Position numbers and translations under genes: made by a program. From contig NZ_CP076061.1 in assembly GCF_018729255.1 (NCBI RefSeq), positions 1,736,001 through 1,800,000 on the forward strand: a DNA stretch of 64,000 nucleotides. The letters are read 5' to 3'. The DNA comes from Cupriavidus sp. EM10. Lineage in GTDB: Bacteria > Pseudomonadota > Gammaproteobacteria > Burkholderiales > Burkholderiaceae. Below, piece by piece: positions 18,130 through 26,108 of the stretch (its first letter is position 1; every line of letters begins with the position of its first letter). Under the pieces are notes generated by a model. That model had not been told where the DNA came from and made no database searches. It worked only from the letters and a program-made list of their open reading frames with translations.

Positions 18130-18387
18130 TTACGGGTACTGTCTGGTGCCCTTGCGCCGGGGCTGGCTCGCACGAAACTCCGTAATGGACTCACGCAACC
18201 GGGTCGCGTTCTTCTCGGTCCCCAACAGGTGCAGCGTCTCCTGGATGCTCTCGTAGGCCTGAAGCGACATGAGCACCACAGGTGCGCCACGCCGTCTCTT
18301 GATGACGAGTGGCTCGCTGTTCTTGCAGACTGAGACTATCGTCTTCTCAAAATCTGCTCGCACTACACTAAGGGCCATTGATTTCAT
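18130..18387 (-). CDS. Phd/YefM-family antitoxin, no toxin partner
   Basis: An 85-residue protein from the ATG at 18385-18387 (AGCAGG about 10 bases upstream; an in-frame TTG lies at 18405). SEPLVIKRRRGAPVVLMSLQAYESIQETLHLL is the conserved YefM/Phd core that forms the DNA-binding N-domain and the start of the toxin-binding helix, followed by NATRLRESITEF. Phd/YefM antitoxins repress their own operon and neutralise a RelE/Doc-type toxin encoded just downstream. Here nothing recognisable follows in the next ~190 bp, so it is an orphan antitoxin. Confidence 0.82.
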   Translation of the reverse strand: MKSMALSVVRADFEKTIVSVCKNSEPLVIKRRRGAPVVLMSLQAYESIQETLHLLGTEKNATRLRESITEFRASQPRRKGTRQYP

Positions 18388-18432
18388 TGGGTCAATCCTG
18401 CTCAAGTGGGCGTGCGTCGGTCCGGCTGTGGT

Positions 18433-18795
18433 CTACCAGTCCAGACGATAACAAGAATTTCCTCCAGTCCCTTGAAACTCTAGTTCGGTCCGTATGTGGC
18501 TTCCGATGTGGCGCGCGACGACGATCGGCATGATCTGCGCAACGAGGATCCGATTAAAAAGGGCAATGGAGCTTACTCTGACGCCTCCTTGACGCGGCTC
18601 CCTGCGAAGGATGTGCAGGACGAGGAGGCCGGGAGGAGAACGGGGCGCTTCTCGACTAGCAGACTTGCTCCAATTCGGATCGATGCCCCGTCCCTGACGC
18701 GCATTACGCGCTCTCGCCTGCACAGGGGTGCTTTGCCCTTCTGCGGGGTGTGTGTTGATGTGATCAATCCACATCGACCTGTCGACAGGAATCAT
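18433..18795 (-). pseudogene. Degenerate vapC toxin gene
   Basis: The start MIPVDRSMWIDHIN at 18795 is typical of PIN-domain VapC (MIxVDTSVWIDHL), including the first acidic residue. The frame then leaves the family. A second frame at 18573-18767 gives RRERVMR and EKRPVLLP, which resemble the next VapC region, but the HRLMGRGIGYVDxHLLAS block with the other acidic residues is absent. The ATG overlaps the vapB stop by 4 bp, the normal VapBC arrangement. Because the C-terminal catalytic half is missing, this looks like genuine decay rather than only a sequencing gap. Confidence 0.65.
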
Positions 18796-18989
18796 TCGAT
18801 GTCCTGCCGGCGCCGCGCCGCCCCTTGGATGCCCGGTTGGCTTCCGCCAAGGTTCGCGAGTCGTTTGGCCGCTTCACGCTGGATCAAGGCCTTTAGCGCT
18901 TCGCGCACAATTGCCGTTTTCTCCGACAGGCCCGTATAGGCTTGCGCCTTGGCTAACAATTCGTCGTCAAGCGCAATAGTCGTACGCAT
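18792..18989 (-). CDS. vapB: VapB-type antitoxin (ribbon-helix-helix)
   Basis: A 65-residue protein beginning MRTTIALDDELLAKAQAYTGLSEKTAIVREALKALIQREAAKRLANLGG, the standard VapB (Arc/MetJ-like) ribbon-helix-helix sequence, with a short basic tail. GGAGG sits 6 bases before the ATG. It should repress its own promoter and bind VapC. Its toxin partner at 18795 is degenerate, so the antitoxin is now probably without function beyond possible cross-regulation. Confidence 0.88.
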   Translation of the reverse strand: MRTTIALDDELLAKAQAYTGLSEKTAIVREALKALIQREAAKRLANLGGSQPGIQGAARRRQDIE

Positions 18990-20490
18990 GGGAACCTCCG
19001 CGAGTACAAGCAGGACTTATAGCATCTATTGATGCCTAAAATGGTGCGTCTTGTCATTCGGAACGCGGGCGGCATGTCACACCAATAGGACAGTTCGTGG
19101 AACTTGAGACCGGCCAATTGCCACCGAGCGTGCGGCGTTCATTTAGGAGTACACCCGCGGTGCAGGTCCTGGCTGCGGTAACGTTCGCCTTAGCACACAG
19201 CCGTATCGCCGCTGGACTGAGTATTGGGATAATCAATGCACTTTGTTTGAGCAGAAGTCTTGGGCATTTTGTGTTGTGTCGCGCCATTAAGGTCGGTACG
19301 TCGCGCCATTAAGGTCGGTACGCGGGGCTTTCAATCGCCCCAAAGCCTTGCTGGAGGCGGCCGTACCGACCTTCTCCATTTGTTGTTGCCGATTATTTGC
19401 CACGGATAACGACAAAAATGACAGAAATTCGACTTGTCATTGTTCGCACAGATTGGTGCATTCGAGTCCTGACATCATCAAAGCGTGATGCGGACCGTTT
19501 GCCGTGCGGACGCGGCATGCGATCAACTGTACTCTTTTCGGAATCACCGCGGCTAATATTACTGAGCTTGCAGCGGATTGCGCCTGAACCTTCACACTTG
19601 ATTCCAGTTCGCGTCAGAAGGGGTAGAGAGGCCAGCTCGTCGTTCAGGATGGGGAGGGTGCCGTCACGTGGTGGCTGTGGCGCATGGCGTTCGGATAGTG
19701 GCTCGGCCGACCCGCTTGTGGCGCCCTAACCGGCGTGCGGAGACGTGGACGCAGTAGTTGTAGGGCAAGAATTAGCCTTCCGCCCAAAGCAAGGGATCAC
19801 GGGGTATGCGGCTAACCGGGCGTGCTGCACCGGCATGGTCGAGTGCCAACATTAGCGCCATCAGCGCGACTGGGCACTTTCCGAAGTTTGCGCCGGTTGC
19901 AGCAGTCAATGATCGCTTAGAGCCCTGTCAGCGATACGCGAAGTTTCCCCTTATAGGCACTACGAACGGGCCTGTGCGACTTGGCGTTGTCCGAAATCTC
20001 TGCCAGGGCCAGCCAACCTGGACACTTCGTTTTTGCAGGGCAACAACGTCTGCCCGCAGCTTTTCACTCGGCTTGCTTGTGTTAGCCATATCAGCAGTGG
20101 CAGTTTCTTTCGCGTTCAAATGGGCAAAAGAGTGCATTCTCCAGCCACGCGTACCAATCCCAAGGATATATGCAGTCACCTGCCGATTCGTGATGGAAGA
20201 TGGGGACCATCTCCCGCTGAATCAACTGCATCAGTTCGCGAATGTATGGTTGTGGAATCGAGGCAAGCGCGACAAACGCGCCAAGGCGATCCTGGCCAAT
20301 CGGTACGTGGTTTCGAAGCTGATCTAATTGGCTCACCGTTCGCATGTGTTTGGGCCTCACATTTCCTATGCATTGCTGTGTCGTTGCCGAACAATGGCGG
20401 CCAAGTCAGGCGCGGCCGCGTGCACTAAATGGCGCGAGCTGGTTGACGTCCAGTCGCACAAGTTGCTAGGCAGCCGGGCAGGACTGCCGC
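18990..20490. other. Long stretch with no well-supported gene
   Basis: Apart from the repeat at 19278-19373, the only frame with protein-like character is on the minus strand at 20091-20360 (89 codons: AFVALASIPQPYIRELMQLIQREMVPIFHHESAGDCIYPWDWYAWLE). It may be a small hypothetical gene or the rest of one; I recognise no family and its start is uncertain. The rest reads as decayed accessory DNA. Confidence 0.4.
19278..19373. repeat. 22-bp tandem duplication with a downstream inverted copy
   Basis: A 22-bp unit beginning GTCGCGCCATTAAGG is repeated perfectly at 19278-19299 and 19300-19321. Its core AAGGTCGGTACG recurs as the exact inverse CGTACCGACCTT at 19362-19373, so a 12-bp stem can form with either copy. 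The segment between includes GGGGCTTT...CCCCAAAGCC, itself partly self-complementary. It may be a fused mobile-element end or a regulator site; no adjacent gene explains it. Confidence 0.7.
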
Positions 20491-20931
20491 TCAGGTCGTC
20501 ATTCCATCGCAGAGCGCAGCAGCAGGAAGTTTCCATTGACGGTGCGTTTCCGAGTTCGCTGGCCTCGGCACAAATGCGTACCGCTCGCCCGATTCCGTAT
20601 GGCATTCAAGTCCCGAGCGATTGCCCAGAACCCATTCGTCGATGCCGACCACTGGCTCCAAATGCCAGGTTCCTGATTTGTGCAGCCCGCTAGGCACCAG
20701 TGCTTGAACGGCGCCGATTCGCTCTGGCGCATGAATAAGCATATCGACCACGTCCTCCATTGACGAGGACAGAATCCAATTCGGCAGTTCGCTGGGGTCG
20801 AGGTGCTTCACCTCCAACAGAAGGCTAGGGCGCATTTCGTCAACGCTAACGCATTGCCAGGCTTGGGCGGGTGCAACCAGGGCTTGTAATGAAGGATTGG
20901 GATGACGCCAAGCTTCCTGCGTTAAGAACAC
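20491..20931 (-). CDS. Hypothetical protein divergent from an XRE regulator
   Basis: I recognise no family. The open frame extends to an ATG at 20982, but that codon lies inside a 14-bp palindrome. A GTG at 20929-20931 with GGAGAG just upstream is the better start and gives 146 residues. The protein is Trp-rich (EAWRHPNP, QAWQC, LPNWILSS, TWHLEP, DEWVLGN) with an acidic centre, and has no signal peptide or membrane helix. It faces an XRE repressor across the palindrome, so it is probably under that repressor's control. Confidence 0.5.
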   Translation of the reverse strand: MFLTQEAWRHPNPSLQALVAPAQAWQCVSVDEMRPSLLLEVKHLDPSELPNWILSSSMEDVVDMLIHAPERIGAVQALVPSGLHKSGTWHLEPVVGIDEWVLGNRSGLECHTESGERYAFVPRPANSETHRQWKLPAAALCDGMTT

Positions 20932-20947
20932 GACTCTCTCCAAGGTA

Positions 20948-20982
20948 ATGAACACTATAGATTGTAGCTCTATAGTGTTCAT
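20948..20982. promoter_or_regulatory. 14-bp perfect palindromic operator
   Basis: ATGAACACTATAGA (20948-20961) and TCTATAGTGTTCAT (20969-20982) are exact reverse complements around a 7-base spacer, between the divergent hypothetical gene and the XRE gene (12 bp before its ATG). Position and symmetry fit an operator for the dimeric XRE protein, allowing autoregulation and control of the partner. The centre of the arms contains CTATAG, which could also overlap a -10 element. Confidence 0.75.
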
Positions 20983-20994
20983 AAAGACGAGATT

Positions 20995-21327
20995 ATGGGA
21001 TTTGCTTCAGCTCTTCCCATGACGCTCAGAGAGAACTTTGGTGGTGCGTTGCGTACAGTGCGGCGGTTCCGGAAAGCTCCGCAAGAGGCGCTGGATGTGG
21101 TTTCCAGCCGGACATACGTCAGTAGCCTAGAGCGAGGGTTAAAGAGTCCGACACTGGACAAAATTGATTCTCTTGCCGAGGCTCTCAACGTACATCCACT
21201 TACATTGGTGGCACTCACATATTTGCGGTCGCGTACGCGATCTGAGCAACGCGCCATCTTAGAGAAGGTTCGATCGCAACTCGAGGAGTTGTCTAAATTC
21301 GAGAAGAAGCAGCGGACTGAGCCCTAG
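20995..21327 (+). CDS. XRE-family helix-turn-helix regulator
   Basis: A 110-residue protein; an alternative start is Met9 at 21019. Residues ~14-70 form a Cro/CI HTH (FGGALRTVRRFRKAPQEALD then SRTYVSSLERGLKSPTLDKIDSLAEALNVHPLTL), with SRTYVSSLERG as the recognition helix. The charged C-terminal helix (RTRSEQRAILEKVRSQLEELSKFEKK) looks like a dimerisation coiled coil. The palindrome at 20948-20982 immediately upstream is its likely operator. Its composition is lower in G+C than the core genes, in line with acquired DNA. Confidence 0.85.
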   Translation: MGFASALPMTLRENFGGALRTVRRFRKAPQEALDVVSSRTYVSSLERGLKSPTLDKIDSLAEALNVHPLTLVALTYLRSRTRSEQRAILEKVRSQLEELSKFEKKQRTEP

Positions 21328-21540
21328 CGTCCGCGTGCAGTAGATGCCTTTTGCTAGCGATTCCGACGCTCGGGAGTAGGCTGGCGCCGTGTGGCGCCTC
21401 CGCCCGAAACTTGCACCGTAGGACAGGATCGCCGCGCAGCCATCGCTACGCGGCGATCTCATGTTAACGCTCAGGAAGAAGCGGCAACTCAATCTTCGCA
21501 ATGCTCCGGTTGCCGAAGGTTGCCGAAGGTCGCCAGCGTG

Positions 21541-21649
21541 CCAAGAGCCAAGAGCCAAGAGCCAAGAGCCAAAAGCCAAAAGCCAAAAGCCAAAAGCCAA
21601 AAGCCAAAAGCCAAAAGCCAAAAGCCAAAAGCCAAAAGCCAAAAGCCAA
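21541..21649 (+). repeat. Heptanucleotide tandem repeat (about 15-16 copies)
   Basis: Four copies of AAGAGCC are followed by about eleven copies of AAAAGCC without interruption. The unit is 7 bp, so the reading frame shifts with each copy, and all frames on both strands stay open and give Lys/Ser/Pro/Ala or Leu/Ala/Phe/Gly/Trp repeats. These should not be taken as genes. The purity suggests slippage and strain variability. Just upstream a smaller GGTTGCCGAA repeat occurs. Confidence 0.95.
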
Positions 21650-21771
21650 TGCGCCAGTCAGGAAATCACGGCGTGACGCATGCGCAAGAAGTACTGCCGC
21701 TATCGCCTCCAATCGGCGGTTACCGACCCTGAGCAGACACCCAATTCGCCACGCTGGTCACCGCGAAGCGG

Positions 21772-22083
21772 TCATCCACGCAAGGACCGAGCTATCGTAT
21801 TGAGCCAATCTGGATAAGCGTCATTTTCAGCGTAGTAGACAATCGCTGCGACCCGTTGAGCCGGTGAGAGTTGGCTCGCGAGTTCGCCTAGTACTTCATC
21901 GAGAGCTATTGACACCTCAAGAAAATACTCAAAGCCCTCTTGCAGTACGTTGCTAGGAATGCGGTACTCGTCGGTCAATGAAACCAACCGTGCGTCCGAG
22001 TTTGCGGTCCATGGTCGTTTTGCGACGATGGTGAGTGTGTTATCGACCGACTCCAGGTCCGCGATGAGGGAAGCGAGGTTCAT
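21772..22083 (-). CDS. Hypothetical small acidic protein, immunity-like
   Basis: I chose the internal ATG at 22083, giving 103 residues (MNLASLIADLESVDNTLTIVAKRPWTANSDARLV...). The upstream extension is Cys/Arg-rich and unlike coding sequence. The protein is acidic, with no membrane helix, and ends RVAAIVYYAENDAYPDWLNTIARSLRG. I do not recognise a named domain. Size, acidity and position directly after another small acidic protein and downstream of a truncated frame resemble immunity genes of polymorphic toxin loci; that role is inference. Confidence 0.6.
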   Translation of the reverse strand: MNLASLIADLESVDNTLTIVAKRPWTANSDARLVSLTDEYRIPSNVLQEGFEYFLEVSIALDEVLGELASQLSPAQRVAAIVYYAENDAYPDWLNTIARSLRG

Positions 22084-22203
22084 GTAAATCCGATTCTCTG
22101 TCGTCGTACGTGTGCAACGCGAAGCAGCCTCTAGTGAGCGACCGGTGCTGGCCGATAGGCGGTAGCCGCAGCAAAACACTTCTCCATCACGACGTTGGAC
22201 AGC

Positions 22204-22608
22204 CTAAGCCCCGATGAGCATACGCAGCTTACCTAAGTCTGTGGTCTCTGATTCGATGTGAAAAAGGTCGTCGGCCACGCCGCTTGCGTTATCCGCAATG
22301 CCAATGACGAAATCGCGCCCGAATTTCGAATGCAGTTGGGCCAAGCGCGCCACAACTCGTTCGATGTCAGCAAACCAATCAGTTGGCTCGAATTCAGGCT
22401 CGGGCAGGGTCAAGTTGACTCCTAGGTCCCAGTCCGGCAAGTCATCTGGTCGGCTACCAGCGTGCATGCTCTTCTGGTTCACCACAATTGGGCGCGAAGC
22501 GACCCAGCCTGACGAGTCTGCAAGTGCGACGAGCTCCCGCTCGATAGCCACTGCAACGTCGTCGAGGTCAGTCCCATCTACATACGCATACAGGGTGTGT
22601 CGTTGCAT
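22204..22608 (-). CDS. Hypothetical acidic protein, immunity-like
   Basis: From the ATG at 22606-22608 this is a 134-residue protein (MQRHTLYAYVDGTDLDDVAVAIERELVALADSSGWVASRPIVV...). The longer frame upstream is low-complexity and probably not translated. It is strongly acidic (DDLPDWDLGVNLTLPEPEFEPTDWFADIE) with the conserved-looking DFVIGIADNASGVADDLFHIES. There is no signal peptide. It lies 120 bp before the next small acidic gene on the same strand and 200 bp after the end of an IS-truncated frame. No family name is claimed; an immunity role is suggested by context only. Confidence 0.6.
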   Translation of the reverse strand: MQRHTLYAYVDGTDLDDVAVAIERELVALADSSGWVASRPIVVNQKSMHAGSRPDDLPDWDLGVNLTLPEPEFEPTDWFADIERVVARLAQLHSKFGRDFVIGIADNASGVADDLFHIESETTDLGKLRMLIGA

Positions 22609-22803
22609 GGTGCGGTGGATGCCTTTGAGGACCAGACTACGTATTGTGTGCAATGTGGTGGTGGTTGTTGACTGGCCGCTTCTGGCCGGTCCCCGTCGTC
22701 CGCCCCAGTCACAGGCCAGGCCCGGCTCCATCGGCGGCTCGCGACGCTGAGCGGTCATTGGGATGGGCCAGAGAGTGATATCCATTAGACCGGGAGAATG
22801 CCC

Positions 22804-22863
22804 TCAGCGCTTTGTTTTCAGCGCCTCTTGTATTTGCTGGATAACGAGGGCTTCGATATCCCC
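22804..22863 (-). pseudogene. 3' remnant of a gene cut by the IS3-family insertion
   Basis: Immediately left of the IS terminus, the minus strand encodes DIEALVIQQIQEALKTKR followed by a stop at 22804. The IS left end (22864) interrupts the frame. The upstream part of the gene is not found on the other side of the element, where a second IS remnant lies. The two acidic genes that follow could be immunity genes for the lost protein. Confidence 0.45.
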
Positions 22864-23706
22864 TGAACCGCCCCGGGATTTGGCTTGAGGAGGCTCCAAC
22901 TCTTGAGAGAATGGAGCCATGAACAAGACGAACAAGTTCTCACCCGAGGTGCGCGAGCGTGCCGTGCGCATGGTGCAGGAGCATCGAGGCGAATACCCCT
23001 CGCTATGGGCAGCCGTTGAATCCATCGCGCCCAAGATTGGCTGCGTATCGCAGACGCTGCTGGACTGGGTCAAGCGTGAGGAGGTCGACAGCGGGCAACG
23101 CGAGGGCCTGACCAGCAGCAAGCGCGAACGCCTCAAGCCGAGCGGCCCAATCAACTATGGGTGTCGGACTTCACCTATGTCTCGACCTGGCAGGGTTGGC
23201 TGTATGTGGCGTTCGTCATCGACGTATTTGCGCGGCGAATCGTAGGCTGGCGCGTGAACAGCACCATGCGTACGGACTTCGTGCTGGATGCCCTGGAACA
23301 GGCTCTGTATGACCGCCAACCGGCCAGCTCCGATGCCTTGGTTCATCATTCCGACAGAGGCTCCCAATACCTGTCCATTCGCTACACCGAGCGCCTGGCC
23401 GAGGCTGGCATCGAACCCTCGGTCGGCAGTCGTGGCGACAGCTACGACAACGCGCTGGCCGAGACCATCAATGGGCTGTACAAAGCCGAATTGATTCACC
23501 GCCGAGCGCCCTGAAAGTCCAGGGAATCCGTGGAACTGGCCACCCTGCAATGGGTGCGCTGGCTCAACCACATCCGACTGCTTGAGCCCATCGGGTACAT
23601 CCCTCCGGCTGAAGCTGAGGCAAACTACTGGCGGCAACTCGCCAGCGAGGCGCTGTGGCGGCCTCAACTTAAACCAATCGGCCTCCTCGAAAACCGGGGC
23701 GGTTCA
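22864..23706 (+). mobile_element. IS3-family element with internal deletion and nonsense mutation
   Basis: Terminal inverted repeats TGAACCGCCCCGG (left, 22864) and its inverse ending at 23706 bound the element. OrfA starts at 22919 ([32 protein letters not shown]) and breaks after KRERLK near 23141. Sequence resumes inside OrfB at [30 protein letters not shown], so several hundred bp covering the end of OrfA and the start of OrfB are deleted. The DDE residues remain (SDFTYV, HHSDRGSQY, ETINGLYKAE). A TGA at 23512-23514 replaces the Trp of RRAPWKSRESVEL; the rest of OrfB reads on to ~23640. No target duplication is visible. Confidence 0.85.
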
Positions 23707-23841
23707 CAAGGTAATCTGTCCAGGGAGCAAGCGCGAGCCGACGTGTTCGACTATATCGAGCGGTTCTACAACCCGACGCGCCGACATTCGACGCTCGGCT
23801 ATGTCAGCCCGATAGAGTTCCAAAAGGCGCAAGAAGCTTAG
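23707..23841 (+). mobile_element. 3' remnant of a second IS3-family transposase
   Basis: Directly after the first element's right end, in frame, the sequence encodes SREQARADVFDYIERFYNPTRRHSTLGYVSPIEFQKAQEA and a stop, the conserved C-terminus of another IS3-family OrfB. TGTCCACCGGACCGG just after the stop (~23849) may be its terminal repeat. The first element therefore lies against, and probably inserted into, an older IS copy whose left part is lost. Confidence 0.8.
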
Positions 23842-23987
23842 GTCGGTGTCCACCGGACCGGCAGCAGCCCAGTACTCAATCGCTAGCGCGTAGCGCGTTG
23901 AAATGGCATGGGCCGGCTTAGGAACTTCTATACTGGACGAGATTCGGTAAATTTTAGACTTCTCTAACCGCTCCATTGAGGATTTGC

Positions 23988-24305
23988 ATGGCAACCTACA
24001 AGCAACTGCTGGTGCAGAAGGAAGCTCTGGAAGCTCAACTCGCAGAAGTTCGCGCAACAGAAGTGGCAGGGGTCATCGATCACATCCGGACGCTTATGGA
24101 GCAGTACGGTCTGTCCGGCGAAGACATTCAAGGCAAGCGCCGTCGGGGTCGACCCGCCGGTAGCGGAGCCGCCAAGGTAGCAAAGGAACCGCTGCCTCCG
24201 AAGTATCGTGACCCGAAGACAGGTGCGACCTGGTCGGGCCGCGGTCGCGCACCGGCGTGGCTGGGAAGGAATCCGAACAGGTTCCTGATTGAAGAAGCTG
24301 CCTAA
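23988..24305 (+). CDS. H-NS family nucleoid protein
   Basis: From the ATG at 23988 (GAGG 7 bases upstream) this is a 105-residue H-NS/Bv3F-type protein. The N-terminal coiled coil (YKQLLVQKEALEAQLAEVRATEVAGVIDHIRTLMEQYGLSGEDI) drives oligomerisation. A Lys/Arg/Gly-rich linker with the AT-hook-like GKRRRGRPAGSGAAK follows. The C-terminal DNA-binding domain is KYRDPKTGATWSGRGRAPAWLGRNPNRFLI. Such proteins silence A+T-rich acquired DNA. Its place inside the accessory stretch suggests an island-borne silencer rather than the housekeeping copy. Confidence 0.93.
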   Translation: MATYKQLLVQKEALEAQLAEVRATEVAGVIDHIRTLMEQYGLSGEDIQGKRRRGRPAGSGAAKVAKEPLPPKYRDPKTGATWSGRGRAPAWLGRNPNRFLIEEAA

Positions 24306-24430
24306 GCACCGAATGGATGGGGACCACATTTGAGGCCCCCTGATTGTCCGGCAGTTCGCACGGTGTTCATCCATCATGGACGAACCGAATGGCACTTAGA
24401 ACCGCGAGTTGCGGTCGAGGTGTCACTTAA

Positions 24431-26108
24431 TTAGGCTACCTTCGTTTTGAGTTCCTTGCTGGCAGCCTTCTGCCGGTCGTCGCGCCGGCGACTATCTATC
24501 CGAACAGGCTGAACGATATCCAAGGCGCGCCAAAGCATTGGATGCACATTGATTGCCGAGCTCTTCTTGTACTGGCCGTCGGAGATTCCGCGGTCATCGA
24601 GATGCGACCAGCTCACCCGTTCCGTGGCCTCTGGTTTGATGCCGATTATCGATGTCGTGTAGAGGACCTTCAAAATCTGAATAATGCAAGAGTTGGCAGA
24701 GCGCGTGCTCTGCATGTAGTCGTTTGCTGCAATCCTTAAAGGGTCAGTCTCCTCGATTTCAGTCCAATGCTCCTGGACGCAATCAGCCAAGTCTTGTTCG
24801 GTGATTTCGGAGTACTTGAAATGGGATTGTCTCCCCCGGATGAGTTCAGCGCATGCGTTGAGCGAAGAATAGTGGCCACTCCACTCGTCACGGAGAGATC
24901 GCAATCGCCCCATAGAGTACTTGCGCTCTGCGTCTTGAACGACGGAAGGTGGGACCGCCTCCTTTCCCTCGCAAAGCTCAATGCAGCAGTTGACGAACGA
25001 GATGGCGTCGCGTGGTCTGAATAAAGTTCTGCTGAGAAGGTAGTCGATGGCGGATTCGTTTCGAACTGCGCCCCGGAAAACGTCGTCGAATGTGACCTTC
25101 CTCTGCGTGAACTGTTCTCTGATGAGCTTCTCGATACGAAGGTCCAGGAGCTGCCTAAGCTGGGCTTTGCTCCACCTCAGGCGGAGGATAAGGCTTTCGA
25201 ATTTTCTTCCTGGAAGCCTGCCTCGCGAGTTGACTCGAAGACCGTCCGCAGCAGGTCTTCCCGAACCGCTATAACGACCTTGACTGACCTGACGCGCTGG
25301 AATGCCCTGATTGTCTCAACGAGAGCTCGAATCAGCTTGTATCGGATGCGATCGTCAACCCAAGACTCGTCTAGCCTGTCGATGACGATGTAAAACCTAT
25401 TTTGGGGTCGGTGAAGATCTCATCCGCCAAGAGCGTAATGATCTCTCCAAGCTCCCGAACCTGATTCTCGTTGACGACGGACTGGGCCTTATGGATGACT
25501 TCTGCCTTTACCTCGTCAGTAAGGTTTTTCGCCGCTGAAGCATTTAGTGAGAAGCCATGAACCTTTGCATCCAGCGTACCGGCAAGCTTGCGCTCGAGTT
25601 TGGTGGTGAACTCTTTGACGCGTGTCTCCGTGTCCTGCCAGAATTGGTCGTTCCACTGGCGGAGATACTCCACGGCGCGTTTCTTTGCCTGGTCTTTCTG
25701 GAAGAGATCCCGGAAATTATCCAAAAAGCCCCAGGGTTCATGCTCGGTAATCTTGTAACGCCGCCGAAGTAGTTCCACCACGAAAACATGCTTCCACAGT
25801 AACTGGTAGAAGAGGTCAAGCTTGACGCCGGCGGACTCGAAGAACTGGATGATGTCGGAGTTCGCCACATAGCTCAGCGATAGTGTCTCCGCGCGAAGCT
25901 CGAAGGCATTCGACTGGGTCTCCAGGAGCCGCGCAAGTAGAGCGCTTTTCCCTGCGCCAACACGGCCAACGACAATACGTTTGGGGTTGTCGGAGTCAAT
26001 CAAAGACTCCAAGTCTCCCGTGTCGAGAAAGCAGTCGCGCAAGAACTGCTCGTCGGACTCGGCGTCCATGGCCCCCACTGAGCTGTTTCTGCGAAAAACA
26101 TACTTCAT
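24431..26108 (-). CDS. P-loop ATPase (Sll1717-like), two one-base frameshifts
   Basis: Starting at 26108, residues 1-~240 include the Walker A GRVGAGKSALLARLLE (~48-63). The frame breaks at the A-run near 25395 (plus-strand TTTT). Restoring one base gives the Walker B-like NRFYIVIDRLDESWVDDRIRYKLIRALVETIRAF and VIAVREDLLRTVFE. A second break at the A-run near 25203 then leads to KFESLILRLRWSKAQLRQLLDLRI and the C-terminal 160 residues (RPRDAISFVNCCIELCEG onward) to the stop at 24431. The repaired protein has ~559 residues. IDRLDESW and VRxDLL fit the Sll1717/KAP-like group of signalling ATPases; function is unknown and defence is only a possibility from context. Confidence 0.75.

Noticed and set aside
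21541..21649. CRISPR array
   Set aside because: Repeats are directly adjacent 7-mers without spacers, and no cas gene is present.
21391..21803. Several frames encoding Lys/Ser/Pro/Ala or Leu/Ala/Phe/Gly repeats
   Set aside because: They arise from the 7-bp tandem repeat, which is open in all frames on both strands.
24431..24913. Separate 160-residue gene downstream of the ATPase
   Set aside because: It joins the ATPase frame when single missing bases at two A-runs are restored, giving one ~559-residue protein.
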